Positions 10,986-22,152 of a stretch of 64,000 bases of DNA are shown piece after piece. The DNA is taken from NCBI GenBank assembly GCA_023935145.1, contig CM043698.1:147305625-147369624 (forward strand). The letters are read 5' to 3'. The DNA is from Bretschneidera sinensis. Its lineage: Eukaryota; Streptophyta; Magnoliopsida; Brassicales; Akaniaceae. The notes under the pieces were generated by a model. That model was not told the DNA's origin. It did no database searches and worked only from the letters and a program-made list of their open reading frames with translations. Position numbers and translations under genes: made by a program. Positions within the stretch are counted from its first letter, which is position 1. Each line of letters opens with the position of its first letter.

Positions 10986-11255
10986 GAGTCAATTTTGACC
11001 CTGTTATACATAGAGGATTCTATGAGACCAGCTCCTTCAAATCAATTATAAATCAATCTCAACTAGGAGAATCATCTCAAATAGGATAACAGTCCAAAAA
11101 GAATAATGGAGAATTTTCTCCAACCTGATCTGATATGTTATCTTATCAAGATCACGAGCTTAATGTTATAATGAAATCTGATTTTGAGATCAATAAAATC
11201 AAACTTAAGAATGATTTTTTTATCTTCAGAAAATAAGGCCAAAACTTATTAGTTT

Positions 11256-11831
11256 ATGGCAAACTTTTCTAATGAATCAAGATCCCAGATTCGTGAAGAA
11301 TGGTACACTCACATGAAAGAAATAAAATGCAATGCGTATTTCTTCGACTTCTTTGAGATGTACACATTCAATAATAAAATATTCTACCCCTTTGCCCATA
11401 ATCATCCTGATTTAGAAAACCCTAAAGAAATAGGTGTTATTACTCAACTTAATCAATTATGGACAACATCAAATGACCAAATAATATCATCTATTCATCC
11501 TCCTTTATAGAAAATTGCTATTAAATTGCCCCATTATTCATCTGTCATTACAATATCCCCATTTAAGCAAACCATTGGCCCCGATGATCGTCCGGTATTA
11601 GCCAAATATATCCAAAATCTTTATTCTCAAAATAACTTCACCAATCAAAATCTTCATACTATTTCAAACCAGCTCAACTCCATTGCCACCTCCATAGCCT
11701 CCATCGATGAAAAAGTAAGTGTTTCCACTCCAAAACTTCCCGGGAGGGAATTCAAAACAATCATTCAGAAGCCCCTTTCACATTTATCTCAACCTATTTT
11801 TACACCAATAAATATTGAACAAAAAATTTAA
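11256..11831 (+). pseudogene. Pararetrovirus polyprotein segment between MP and CP
   Basis: Two adjacent open stretches (11256-11510 and 11526-11831) are separated by a TAG that is CAG in copy 2, where one frame runs 55155-55652. The predicted protein has an aromatic-rich FFDFFEMYTF segment, then a Gln/Asn-rich heptad-like stretch (about LHTISNQLNSIATSIASI) suggesting a coiled coil. It corresponds to the poorly conserved region after the movement protein in petuvirus/solendovirus polyproteins. Its function is not known to me. Confidence 0.6.
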
Positions 11832-13056
11832 TTAGGCTTGATGATTCTGATGATATATTAAAATCAATAAATGATAGATTAAAAGGATTATCCCTTGCAC
11901 TAGAAGGACCCTCGAATAATATCAATGTCATAGAAAAAGATATTGTCAATGAAATTAAAGAATCAGATGGTATCAATAAAATATATCGAAGAAATTATTA
12001 TAAGAATGCCCCATTACCAAAAACTAGGAATTACTACCCTAGGCCAACTCCTCCTGATTTACAATTTGAAGAAAGATCCTCTGCTATCCAAGCAAGATAT
12101 GATGATAGCACAATATATGAATGAAATATTGAAGGAGCTAGTGAGCATATGATCATCAATACCCTTCAAGAAATGACTATAGCAGCCACTGCTTATAGAA
12201 CATGTAGTAATAACAGAGATAAAAAGATAACTCTTGCCATAATTGCTGGGTTTACTGGAACCCTCAAAGGAAGGTGGGATAATTACCTTACTGAACAAAA
12301 CCGAAATTAAATTACTGAAGCAACAATACAAGTAAATAGCACCCAAACAGTCGAAATCCCACAAACCAGAGAAACAATATCTAGAATAGTACCTGTAAAC
12401 CAAGAAACACATTTGAAACTCTGATATATGCTATCACCAAACACTTCATTGGAGACCCTGATAAGTTTGCTACAAGATCCTCTAAAATACTTATAAATCT
12501 AACATACCCTACTTTGCAAGACTTTAGATGGTATAAAGATGTCTTTCTTGCTAAGGTATTTAGAAGACAAGATAGTAATAACGCTTATTGGAAAGAAAAG
12601 TTCATATGTGGACTTCCAAAATTATTTGCTGAAAAGGTCAGACAAAGGATTAGAGATCTAAATGGCGGATTTGTTCCTTATAACCATCTCTTTTATGGAG
12701 AGATCATCAGCTACATAAACTATGAAGGTCTATCATTATGTAATGACCTTAAGCTTAAACCAAAAATGAAGTCAGAACTAAAACAAAGCAGAAAAGAATT
12801 AGGATCATTTTGTAGTCAATATGGCTATGAAACCCTAAGGGCTCCATCAGCTGAAAATAAAAGAAAACAAAAGATTTTCAAAAAACAAAAATATAAAAAA
12901 AAAAACATACAAGATCTCCCCCTCCTCATAAAACCCAAAAACCAAATTTTAGAAAAACTAGAAAATCGCAAGCTCCTTCAAAAGCCTATTTCAAGTGTGG
13001 AAGACTTGGACATTGAGCAAAGAATTGTAAAGTCAAACAAAAAATTAATGAATTAG
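11832..13056 (+). pseudogene. Pararetrovirus coat protein (capsid) region
   Basis: The conserved core at 12421-13056 has a TKHFIGDPDKF segment, an LQDFRWYKDVFL segment and a WKEKFICGLPKLFA segment, diagnostic of the caulimovirid capsid. It ends in a Lys-rich tail. The zinc knuckle follows in another frame (about 12985-13035). Its first Cys is replaced by Tyr in both copies, and a stop interrupts it in this copy. Upstream (11940-12420) the coat protein N-terminal part is spread over several frames. The product would package viral nucleic acid. It is not expressible intact here. Confidence 0.8.
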
Positions 13057-13713
13057 ATGTTGAAGAATCTCTTAAACAACAGTTAACTAAAGTAATGAAT
13101 AATGACTCTCAAACAGAAGAAGAATATTCTTCCTCTGATAATGAAGAGCTCATTTACACAATACAAGAAAGTACTGATTCAGAAGAATCCATTGATTCAC
13201 AACGTGATTGTGAAGATGGACTTTGCTTCTGTAAATCTATCAATATGATCTCCTCTCAAAAAGAATTTCTTTTAGATATAATAGATAAAATTGATGATCC
13301 TATGATAGAAAAAGGATTACTTAATGAAACTAAGAGATATTATTCAAGAAGAAAATAAGATTTTAACTCCACCTGAGCCCTATAATCTTTCAAAAAAATT
13401 TGAAACCCGTTTTCAAAAACCCAAAATAGCTACCACACAAGATTTACAAATGGAAATTAATATTATGAAAGATCAAATAAAAGAAATTCAAAAAGATACA
13501 GTTGATTTAAAAGCAAAAATGATTAATTTAGAAATTAATGATCTTAAAGAATCGATCTCTTCACAAATCAACAAAGAAGTCCTAAAAGAAGCCCCTGAGA
13601 CTTCTAATCATGCTAATTTAATAAGTATAAATGATGGATCAAAAGATCATGCTAATTTAATAAATATAAATGATGAATCAAAAGACAGTTTTGTTAATCT
13701 AATAGAAAAATGA
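13057..13713 (+). pseudogene. Acidic and coiled-coil linker after the coat protein
   Basis: An acidic Glu/Ser/Asp-rich stretch (13095-13300) contains a Cys cluster (DCEDGLCFCK). A Lys/Glu-rich heptad-like region follows (13324-13713, 129 codons). A frame shift near 13320 separates them, whereas copy 2 keeps the join in one frame (57073-57540). The last 30 codons contain a short internal repeat (HANLISINDGSKD, then HANLININDESKD). The open frame overlaps the next ATG by four bases (13710-13713). Confidence 0.55.
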
Positions 13714-14108
13714 ATTATCAAAAATGGTATATTAAAATTTCTATTGATATTAACAAAGAATATCATATTAATACTACCGCCTTAGTAGATTCTGGTGCAG
13801 ACCATAATTGTATTAAAGAAGGCCTTATTCCTACAAAGTATTATGAAAAAACTACAGAAAGGCCAAATACAGCTAGTGGTTCAAAACTAAATGTGGAATA
13901 CAAAATTACAAATTCCCATGTATGTAATGATGCATACTGTTTAAAAACTCATTTTATTCTTGAAAAAAATATACATCAAAATATCATTTTAGGAACGCTT
14001 TTCCGAACTCAAATTTATCCCTTCAAGGTTAGTCATTTAGGAATAGAAACCAACATCTTATGGCAAACTTTATTTTTCTCCTTACTACAACTTGTAGATA
14101 CAAGATAA
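13710..14108 (+). pseudogene. Pararetrovirus aspartic protease
   Basis: This 132-codon frame carries the retropepsin-like active site as ALVDSGADHNCI (about residues 25-36). Further on it has the IILGTLF stretch, which matches the conserved hydrophobic-Gly motif (ILG) of these proteases. In infection it processes the viral polyprotein. The motif is intact here, but copy 2 has Glu in place of the catalytic Asp (57537-57860). A stop follows before the reverse transcriptase part, so no fusion protein is possible. Confidence 0.8.
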
Positions 14109-14269
14109 TTAAATTTATTACAAACCAATAGTTTATGCAGGCAAATAAATTTAATACAAAATAAACAAGCTCATATAAACTTTCTCAAAGAAGAAATAAA
14201 TTATCAAAAAATAGAACAACAACTTAAACAACCTCAAATTCAATCTCTGACAACAGAATTGGAAGAATT

Positions 14270-15017
14270 ATTCAGAAAAGAAATATGTGCTGACCTCCCT
14301 AATGCTTTTTGGGAACGAAGAAAGCACATAGTCTCTTTACCATATGAGCCAGATTTTGATGAGAAAAATATTCTATCCAAATCACGACCTATATAGATGA
14401 ATCAAGAATTATTGAATTATTGCCAAGAAGAAATAAAAGTTTTATTAAATAAAAAATTAATTAGACCAAGCAAGTCTCCATTGAGCTGTTCTGCATTTTA
14501 TGTTCAGAAACAAGCTGAGTTAGAAAGAAGAGCTCCCACACTAATCATTAATTATAAACCTTTAAACAATGTTTTGAAATGGATTAGATATCTCATACCT
14601 AATAAAAAAGATCTTCTCAATAGATTACATGACTCTACTATTTTCTCAAAATTTGATTTAAAATCAGGATTTTGATAAATTTAGATAAATGAAGCAGATA
14701 AATATAAGACTGCTTTTAACGTCCAATTTGGCCATTATGAGTGGAATGTTATGCCCTTTGGGCTTAAAAATGCTCCTTTTGAATTTCAGAACATCATTAA
14801 CGATATTTTTAACGATTATTCTAAATTCACCATTACCTATATCGATGATATATTAATATTCTCAAAATCTATAGATCAACATTTTAACCATTTAAAAACA
14901 TTTTTCCAAATCATCAAAAATAATGGTCTAGTATTATTTGCCACAAAAATGAAATTGTTTCAAACTAGAGTAAGATTTTTAGGACATCTTATATTCAAGG
15001 AACTATCAAACCAATAG
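14270..15017 (+). pseudogene. Pararetrovirus reverse transcriptase
   Basis: The domain spans two open pieces, 14397-14675 and 14751-15017. Visible motifs are KSPLSCSAFYV, LIINYKPLN, STIFSKFDLKSGF, MPFGLKNAPFEFQN and the catalytic YIDDILIF (about 14838-14861). Inactivating changes are TAG at 14394-14396, TGA where a Trp codon is expected after LKSGF (about 14673-14675), further stops just after it, and a frameshift near 15000. The first two stops and the frameshift are shared with copy 2. The enzyme would copy the pregenomic RNA into DNA. Confidence 0.88.
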
Positions 15018-15682
15018 ATAGATCCATTGAATTTGCAAACAAATTTCCAAATGAAATAAAAGACAAAACACAGTTACAAAGCTTCCTTGGCTGTTTAAAT
15101 TATATTGTTGATTATTTTCCACACCATCGTCAAATTTGCGAGCCTTTATATAAAAGACTTCGCAACAATCCTATTCCATGGTCTCAACAACATACAGATG
15201 TTGTCAAACTCCTTAAGTCAAAAGTATTAAGTCTTCCTTGTCTAGGAATTCTTCATCCAGATGCAAAGGTCATTGTTCAAACTGATGCCTCAGATTTAGG
15301 CTATGAGGCATTCTCAAACGAATTCTTCCCCAAAAGACCAATGAGCAAATTGTCAGGTTTCATTCCGGTATATGGCTTGGTGCTCAAAAAAATTATTTAA
15401 CTATCAAAAAGGACATTTTAGTAATTGTTTTATGTATTTCAAAATGTCAAGATGATTTATACAAAAAAAAAACTTTTTTATTAAAATTTGATTGTAAATC
15501 AGCAAAAGAAATTTTACAAAAAAGATGTTCAAAATCTTGTTTCAAAACAAATATTTGCCAGATGGCAAGCAATACTAAGTGCATTCGATTATGATATCGA
15601 GTATATAAAGGGAGAGCATAACTTCGTGTCTGACTTCCTCACACGGGAATTTTTGCAGGAATTAAACACAAGAAAAGCATGA
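15018..15682 (+). pseudogene. Pararetrovirus RT connection and RNase H
   Basis: After the frameshift, homology continues with the connection segment (SFLGCLNYI, about 15080) and the RNase H start (VQTDASDLGY, about 15277-15306, carrying the first catalytic Asp). Several frameshifts and stops follow. The last open part (15488-15682) contains QAILSAFDYDIEYIKGEHNFVSDFLTR with the His and Asp of the RNase H C-terminal motif. RNase H removes the RNA template during viral DNA synthesis. The stop codon overlaps the next ORF start as ATGA (15679-15682). Copy 2 ends before this region. Confidence 0.82.
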
Positions 15683-16269
15683 GTTCATCCAACCAAAAAG
15701 GAAAGCAGAAGGTGCCTCCACCTTCACCAAAACCCCAAAGCCTCAATGACTATGCCACAAAAATGCAAATCCCAAGTCATTAGCCTATCCCAATACAACC
15801 AAAAACCCCTCAGCAATCAAATAGATTTACATCACTGGGAAAACTCCCAAATCTATCTGAATTCCCAAATTTAACCTCCCAGACATATGCCCAAACACTT
15901 TCCCAAACACTTTCCTAAACACCTTCCTCCTCTCAAAGCTCTATCCCAAAGACCAATCAATACATTCAAAAACTATACCAAGAATATATCCGATGCACTA
16001 GCCTAGACAGACCCACAAATGATCTCAATTTTATTACTAAATATCTTTATACTAACAAAATTTTCCCTGTAGGTTTTCATTATATTCCAGAAGATCCAAA
16101 AAGGACCCAAAAATTCTATGAACTTATAATGGTTGATACCAAATCAATGGAAATAACCCATACAGGAGACCCAACAAATCCCAATATTATTACTAATTCA
16201 AAATGCAAAATCCTTTGTATCACCCTATCAGGATGCACAAGACCCTTATAATGCATTTGATCTGTCATA
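15679..16269 (+). pseudogene. Last pararetrovirus ORF (transactivator/inclusion-body-like position)
   Basis: An ATG at 15679 overlaps the polyprotein stop. The frame carries two internal stops (TAG at 15781-15783 and a TAA near 15916) and otherwise continues to 16251, or with one shift to 16269. The N-terminal part is Pro/Gln/Ser-rich. The later part has a Tyr-rich segment (YIQKLYQEYIRC, then FPVGFHYIPEDP). Its position suggests the reinitiation transactivator/inclusion-body ORF of solendoviruses, but sequence evidence for that role is weak. Confidence 0.5.
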
Positions 16270-16299
16270 AGGTTTCACCAGGCAAAAGAAGACCGACAA

Positions 16300-16657
16300 A
16301 TCCAAAAAACCAAAAAACAGATTCCAAACATGTCAAAAAGTAAAAGTAAGAAAAAGCCGAAAGCAAAAAGCAAAATCGACAAAAAACATAAGATACTCGT
16401 CAAAAAAACAGATTCCTGACACGTCAAAAAACAAAAAGCAAAATCGACAAAGAAAAAGCAAAAAATGCTTGTCAAAAGGCAAAAAAGCATATTCCAGACA
16501 CGTCAAAAGCAAAAGTAGAAGCCAAAAGCCAAAAAGAAGATCAAAAGCAAATCATTCACGGATTCAATTCTCTCTGAAGTCCGCATACTCAAATTTAAAG
16601 ATGGTTGAAGTCTGCAATCAAGAGTATATAAATGTTTGTATTTTCAATGTAATGGGC
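16300..16657 (+). promoter_or_regulatory. Pararetrovirus pregenomic RNA promoter
   Basis: A TATA box (TATATAAA, 16625-16632) lies downstream of the last ORF, where the 35S-type promoter sits in caulimovirids. Upstream, an ATTCC...CGTCAAAA module occurs three times (from about 16321, 16412 and 16491). The GTCAAAA core occurs five times between 16332 and 16508, in an AAAAGC-rich context. Some copies have ACGTCA, which resembles the TGACG/as-1 class of plant virus enhancer elements. Copia sits 20-35 bp after the TATA box, near the expected transcription start, so the viral transcript would now run into an LTR. Confidence 0.65.
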
Positions 16658-17566
16658 TGTTGGAAATCACCTTGACAAGATGCCCAGGTGGTGATCTTCC
16701 AAACACGCAAGTCTTGAATGACTTGTAGAAATAATTTCAGCAATCGAACACAAGAACAGAAAATCAAAGAAAGAAAGAAGACAAGTAATTTGTTGTCGAG
16801 GTTCGAAAATATGCCTACGTCCCCGTGAGTTCCTCCGAACTCTCTGCACTATCCCAATGGTTCTTACAAAGTTACAGCAATCCCCTTCAAGAATCCAAGT
16901 TCTTAAAGAAACAAGAAGAGAAGGAAGAAGATGAGAACTCAACAATGTTCTCTAATCTAATCTAGACTCTCTCTATCTTATTACAACCAGCCTCACTACA
17001 AGAGTCCCTCTTGTGTTTATATCTCTTTACACAATTCTCTCTTAGTGTTTACCATGATCTCACAATGTCACAAAACTCTCTTGTATGTGTGTTTTTGTAT
17101 CTTTTATTATCTTATGAAATGAGGCCTTGAGAACCCCTTTTATAGCCTCTTAATTCTTGGACATTCTTGTGAGTCATTATCCTCCCTTTGATCATGTTCT
17201 TCCTTTAATCTCAGCCCTACATCACTCTCCAAGTGATGCTGTGCGTTTTGGTGTGGTGCACACATGATTGGAGAGGTCTTATGCATGCTGGATCATGTGT
17301 GCACACATGTGCTGCGTGCTGCGGCACTGGTGCTGTGTGCTGCGGCGTGACCTGATGCTGCAGCCTCCTGATGCTGTGCGCGCACCTCCTGCTTGTGTGC
17401 TGAAACTTGCACAGCAGTGTGCCTGACCTTCTCACGCTCAAAACTTAAGCACACACTTGTGTGCAACCTTTTAACTTGCTGAACTTTGATATTTCACAAT
17501 TGGTTTGGACTTTAACCAACTATAGACCATGTTTGGATATGTTTAAAACTTAGACAAATAACGACA
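16658..17566 (-). repeat. Copia LTR1 (3' LTR of the array)
   Basis: It starts TGTTGGAAATC and ends AACGACA. It differs from LTR2 mainly in its left third (for example CGCAAG for CTAAG and GAAAATATG for GGCAATGTG) and matches LTR2 almost perfectly further right. The right edge is followed by the minus-strand polypurine tract. Confidence 0.95.
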
Positions 17567-17765
17567 ATCTCTACCTTTGTCTAAGAGTTCAAAAACCTGA
17601 ACCATTGTGCAGAAAGCTTCGGGATCCAAACTCATCTGGAGTTACCAATTAACCAGCTCCATTCCTAATAAGTCCAAGGCAATGATTGGACCTTCTTAGA
17701 GGTAGAACCTTGGTGCCTAAATCTGCAGGACTTTTCTCTGTGGTCTTCTTATCAACATGAATGCA

Positions 17766-18038
17766 TCACTTCGTACCATTTTCCAGAATGTAATGATACC
17801 AAACATCCATATGCTTTGTCCCCTCATGGAACACTGGATTCCTCCAAAAGTGCCCCGTACTTTGGTTATCCAAAGTTTCCACCACCTGCTCTTTTAGGAC
17901 CTCCCACTCGTCCAATAACCCTTTGCACCCCATAGCCTCCTTTATGGCATCCATAGCCGCTATGCATTCTGCCCCGGTTGTTATGAGTGCTACCATTGGC
18001 TGCCACTGAGCCTCCATGTACCTCAGCAACCACTTCAT
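17766..18038 (-). pseudogene. Copia RNase H remnant, first internal domain
   Basis: This 90-codon piece contains a degenerate ALSTTEAEY-type RNase H motif (read as ALITTGAECIAA) and the terminal NPVFHEGTKHMDVWYHYI segment, the family's NPVFHERTKHIDVRYHFI. It encodes the C-terminal end of Copia pol. It is in the same frame as the gag-integrase ORF, but stops and the missing RT palm lie between. An identical piece lies at 22352-22624. Confidence 0.85.
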
Positions 18039-18182
18039 CCCAAGCTAACGCTCTTTTCCGGGATTACTCACACATTTGCCATTGCCCAAGAAACACTTGA
18101 CCTGTTTCTCTTCCTTTCCCGGATGATTCTCCTCATCCCAAGGATCTTTTGTGCAAGGCTGAGATCCTTCCTCTTGAACTCT

Positions 18183-18497
18183 TCACTGAGTTGAGATGTA
18201 AACCTTTTCCATCCTCTTCCTGCTGTTCCAAACTAACAACCCATCAATGACATAGGTGAGGATACTCACCATCTTCTCCACCTTGTGTCCAGGTGAGAAA
18301 GTTTCTATGAAACCTATGTCTCCTCTTCTCATGAACCCATTCGCCACCAGCCTAGCCTTGTTCCGGACTTCATCTCTTGGAGGGCACCCTTCTTTGATCT
18401 TGTAAGTGCACTTACATTCCACAACTTTCTGATTTCCTGGAATTTTCACCAATTCCCAAAAGTTGTTCTTCCTCAAAGAATCCATTTCTTCCTCCAT
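18183..18497 (-). pseudogene. Copia reverse transcriptase N-terminal remnant, first internal domain
   Basis: This 104-codon piece matches the start of Copia RT: MEEEMDSLRKNNFWELV, then KCTYKIKEG, KARLVANGF and FIETFSPG. Homology then breaks. A short thumb-like segment can be read in another frame at about 18060-18170. The palm with the YVDD active site is absent, so the enzyme cannot work. The lesion is identical at 22769-23083, so it predates the tandem duplication. Confidence 0.88.
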
Positions 18498-18566
18498 AGC
18501 TAGCTACCACTTTGACGAATCCTTACACTTCATGGCATCCGTGTAAGTTTCTTGTTCACTCATCTC

Positions 18567-21002
18567 TCATTCTGTCCAAGGAGCTGCTGCATCCACAGTA
18601 TCCGCAAACCTACATCTTGAAGGTGGTCCGACCAGCCTTCTTTCCCGGTCTCTTATGAGCTGAAAGTCCTTTTGACTTGCTGCAGTATCCTCTTCTAGTT
18701 CATCCTTCTCTTGAGTGCCCTGAGCATGGCCTTCATCCAAGGGCTCTACCTGGTCCGAACCCTCTTGCCTTCCTTGCTCTACCTGAACTGAATCTTCCTT
18801 GATGCTATGCTCCACAAGAACCAAACTGGTTTGCTCACTAGCCCCTGCAGGGTTAGTAATCTCCAAGTAGTGAAATAACAATTCATTAAAAATAACATCC
18901 CTACTTATTATGAGTTTCAATCCTTCTTTTTCTAAGGACCACAACCTGTACCCCTTAGCCCCTTCCTCATATCCTAGAAACACATATTTTCTAGATCCTG
19001 GGCTAAGCTTATCCTCCTTTTGGAGTGCATACGCAGCACACCTAAAAGTCCTAAGGTTGTCCAACTCAGGGGGTTTTCCACTCCACATCTCCATGGGAGT
19101 CTTGAGCTCTAAAGCTCTAAAGGGTGATCTATTCACCAAGTATGCAGCTGTAGCCACAGCTTCTCCCCAAAAATATTTTGGTAACCCGGATCCTATTAAC
19201 ATGCACCTAACCTTCTCCATACGGGTCTTATTCATCCACCCAGCAACTCCATTTTGTTGAGGGGTTTCCACAACCGTCCTATGTCTTAGAATGCCATTTA
19301 ACCTACAGAATTGATCAAGTTCTTGGTTAAAAATTTCTAAGCCATTATCGGTTCTTATCCCCTTAACTACTCTACCCATTTGAGTCTCAACTAGCCCTTT
19401 CCACTCTACTAATTTATTCAAGGCATCTAATTTATTCTTAACCAAATAAACCCATACTTTTCTTGAATAATCATCAATTAAAGACAGAAAGTAAATGTTA
19501 CCTCCCTGTGTTGGTGTCCTTGCTGGTCCCCAAAAGTCTGCATCAATGTAGTCAAGAATGCCCTTAGACTTGTGCACTCTGGTGTTGAAGCTAGCCTGAT
19601 GTTGCTGCCCAAGAACACAGCTCTTACAAGAATCCATTTTTTCTACTTTGTCACCAATAAGTAGACCTTCTTTGCTAAGCACTTGCAGGCCCTTTTCGCT
19701 CATATGTCCCAAGCGAGTGTGCCAACGGGCTGCCTTGTCCAGCTCAGCCATCAAGCTTACTGCTTGATCATTGGTTTCTGTTTCTCTGATCATCTCATAG
19801 AGTCCATCGTTTCTTGCTGCCTTGATCACTACCACAGATCCCTTGGCCACCTTGATCTTTCCTCCCTCTATCTTGCATGTATAGCCCACGGAATCCAGCT
19901 GCCCTAATGAGATCAAGTTCCTCTTCAAATCTGGAACATACCTCACATTTTCCAGTAACCTTGTGACTCCATCAAACATCCTCAATTGGATGTCTCCAAT
20001 CTCTCTCACTTGGCAAGAATTATCATTCCCCAAGAAGACCCTTTCATCATTGATCTTCTTGAAATTCTTGAACCATTCTTTGTGAGGGCTCATATGATGA
20101 GTGCACCCGGAATCAAGAATCCACTTTTCGCTGCCTTGCCTCCTGCTCACATCCGAGCACACAACAAGAACATCATCACCTTGCTGTTCTCCTATGGCAA
20201 CCGAAGCCTCTCCATTGTTGGTATGACTTCTCCTCTCATCCCACATCATTTTCTTGCAATCTTTCTTGAAATGGCCCTCCTTGTTACAGTAGAAGCACCT
20301 CCTTCCTCCAACCCTTGGTTTAGAGTGTGCTCTCCTATGGGTTTCTCCTCTACCATTGTCCCGGTAGTAGCCATTGTTACTGCCATTCCGAGCTGCTAGC
20401 CTTCCTCTTATGAACAGCCCTTCACCACTTGATGTCTCCTTCATCTTGGCTTTGAAATCATGTGCCCTTATGGCATTGATCACAATCTCCTTTGTCAAAC
20501 TATCTCTCCCATACTCAATTACATTAATCAAATTGTCAAAGCAATCTGGAAGTGAATTTAATAAAATAACAGTCAATTGTTCATCCGGAAAAGAAATGTT
20601 ACAGCTATTCAAATCTTGAACTAGCTTATTAAAGACATCAAGATTATCTTGCAACTCCTTACTAGGGTCCATTTTAAAAGCAAAGATTCTTTTAAGAAGA
20701 TAAATTTTGTTAGGGAGAGTTTTGGTAAGAAACAACTCATCTAGTTTCTTCCATATGACAGCCGGATCCTCCGAGTCTCCGCACTCCCTTGTGATACTAT
20801 CCGACATGTGCAAGAAAATGGTGTTGTAAGCCATCTTCTTCATCTCGGTCCGCTGGTCCTCCATGACACTTGCTGGAAAAGTATCATCTTCTTCAACAAC
20901 CAAGTCCACTTTCTGCTGCATGAGAACCGCCTTGATTTTCCGCTTCCATAGGGAAAAGTCCCCCTTTCCATCAAACTTCTCCACATAGAAATTTGAAGCC
21001 AT
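18567..21002 (-). CDS. Copia gag-protease-integrase ORF, first internal domain
   Basis: This 811-codon frame begins MASNFYVEKFDG. It contains gag (about 1-230), a CCHC zinc knuckle (C236, C239, H244, C249), the protease motif DSGC (297-300), GAG-pre-integrase with His/Cys zinc ligands (H428, H433, C459, C462), and the integrase core with D489 (DFWGP) and D552 (RTDNG). The third catalytic residue, Glu in QQNGVAE, is Gly588 here, so integrase should be inactive. The frame stops after an acidic linker, before reverse transcriptase. It could still make a gag-like protein. The start is the first ATG after the primer site and fits the family's gag start. The predicted protein is identical to that at 23153-25588. 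Confidence 0.92.
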   Translation of the reverse strand: MASNFYVEKFDGKGDFSLWKRKIKAVLMQQKVDLVVEEDDTFPASVMEDQRTEMKKMAYNTIFLHMSDSITRECGDSEDPAVIWKKLDELFLTKTLPNKIYLLKRIFAFKMDPSKELQDNLDVFNKLVQDLNSCNISFPDEQLTVILLNSLPDCFDNLINVIEYGRDSLTKEIVINAIRAHDFKAKMKETSSGEGLFIRGRLAARNGSNNGYYRDNGRGETHRRAHSKPRVGGRRCFYCNKEGHFKKDCKKMMWDERRSHTNNGEASVAIGEQQGDDVLVVCSDVSRRQGSEKWILDSGCTHHMSPHKEWFKNFKKINDERVFLGNDNSCQVREIGDIQLRMFDGVTRLLENVRYVPDLKRNLISLGQLDSVGYTCKIEGGKIKVAKGSVVVIKAARNDGLYEMIRETETNDQAVSLMAELDKAARWHTRLGHMSEKGLQVLSKEGLLIGDKVEKMDSCKSCVLGQQHQASFNTRVHKSKGILDYIDADFWGPARTPTQGGNIYFLSLIDDYSRKVWVYLVKNKLDALNKLVEWKGLVETQMGRVVKGIRTDNGLEIFNQELDQFCRLNGILRHRTVVETPQQNGVAGWMNKTRMEKVRCMLIGSGLPKYFWGEAVATAAYLVNRSPFRALELKTPMEMWSGKPPELDNLRTFRCAAYALQKEDKLSPGSRKYVFLGYEEGAKGYRLWSLEKEGLKLIISRDVIFNELLFHYLEITNPAGASEQTSLVLVEHSIKEDSVQVEQGRQEGSDQVEPLDEGHAQGTQEKDELEEDTAASQKDFQLIRDRERRLVGPPSRCRFADTVDAAAPWTE

Positions 21003-21243
21003 CTTTTGCGGACAAGATCCCAGATTTGTGCACTAACCACAACTACTTTCTTTAACCTAGAGAACACAGATCGAAGATGGATCTTTAACACCGTTCTTGA
21101 ATCAACCTTCAAGGACACGACCGGATCTTGATCTTTACACCGTTCTTGAATCACCCAAGAAGTTTGATCTTTGATTCTTGGAGTCTTGGCTCCGTACCTT
21201 CTACTTCTAGTTCCGATAACCAGCTGCTGTGCTCTGATACCAC

Positions 21244-22152
21244 TGTTGGAAATCACCTTGACAAGATGCCCAGGTGGTGATCTTCCAAACACCTAAGTCT
21301 TGAATGACTTGTAGAAATAATTTTAGCAATCGAACACAAGAACAGAAAATCAAAGAAAGAAAGAAGACAAGTAATTTGTTGTCGAGGTTCGGCAATGTGC
21401 CTACGTCCCCGTGAGTTCCTCCGAACTCTCTGCACTATCTCAATGGTTCTTACAAAGTTACAGCAATCCCCTTCAAGAATCCAAGTTCTTGAAGAAACAA
21501 GAAGAGAAGGAAGAAGATGAGAACTCAACAATGTTCTCTAATCTAATCTAGACTCTCTCTATCTTATTACAACCAGCCTCACTACAAGAGTCCCTCTTGT
21601 GTTTATATCTCTTTACACAATTCTCTCTTAGTGTTTACCATGATCTCACAATGTCACAAAACTCTCTTGTATGTGTGTTTTTGTATCTTTTATTATCTTA
21701 TGAAATGAGGCCTTGAGAACCCCTTTTATAGCCTCTTAATTCTTGGACATTCTTGTGAGTCATTATCCTCCCTTTGATCATGTTCTTCCTTTAATCTCAG
21801 CCCTACATCACTCTCCAAGTGATGCTGTGCGTTTTGGTGTGGTGCACACATGATTTGAGAGGTCTTATGCATGCTGGATCATGTGTGCACACATGTGCTG
21901 CGTGCTGCGGCACTGGTGCTGTGTGCTGCGGCGTGACCTGATGCTGCAGCCTCCTGATGCTGTGCGCGCACCTCCTGCTTGTGTGCTGAAACTTGCACAG
22001 CAGTGTGCCTGACCTTCTCACGCTCAAAACTTAAGCACACACTTGTGTGCAACCTTTTAACTTGCTGAACTTTGATATTTCACAATTGGTTTGGACTTTA
22101 ACCAACTATAGACCATGTTTGGATATGTTTAAAACTTAGACAAATAACGACA
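21244..22152 (-). repeat. Copia LTR2 (middle LTR, chimeric)
   Basis: This LTR matches LTR3 at every left-side marker (CCTAAG, TTTAGC, GGCAATG, ATCTCAATGG, CTTGAAG up to about 21497). It matches LTR1 at every right-side marker (from TCTCTTTACAC near 21612 to the terminal AACGACA). It also has one private change (GATTTGAG near 21850). It is shared by the two internal domains, serving as 5' LTR for one and 3' LTR for the other. Confidence 0.95.

Noticed and set aside
12059..12412. Minus-strand genes within the pararetrovirus (also 55880-56391)
   Set aside because: They lie antisense to the capsid region, which has clear plus-strand motifs.
10376..16657. Replication-competent virus copy
   Set aside because: The 5' part is missing, every main domain except the protease has stops or frameshifts, and Copia interrupts the promoter-leader region.
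17217..17441. Cys/His-rich small proteins encoded in the Copia LTR
   Set aside because: They arise from the TGTGTGCTGCGG-type repeats of the LTR and have no support beyond an open frame.
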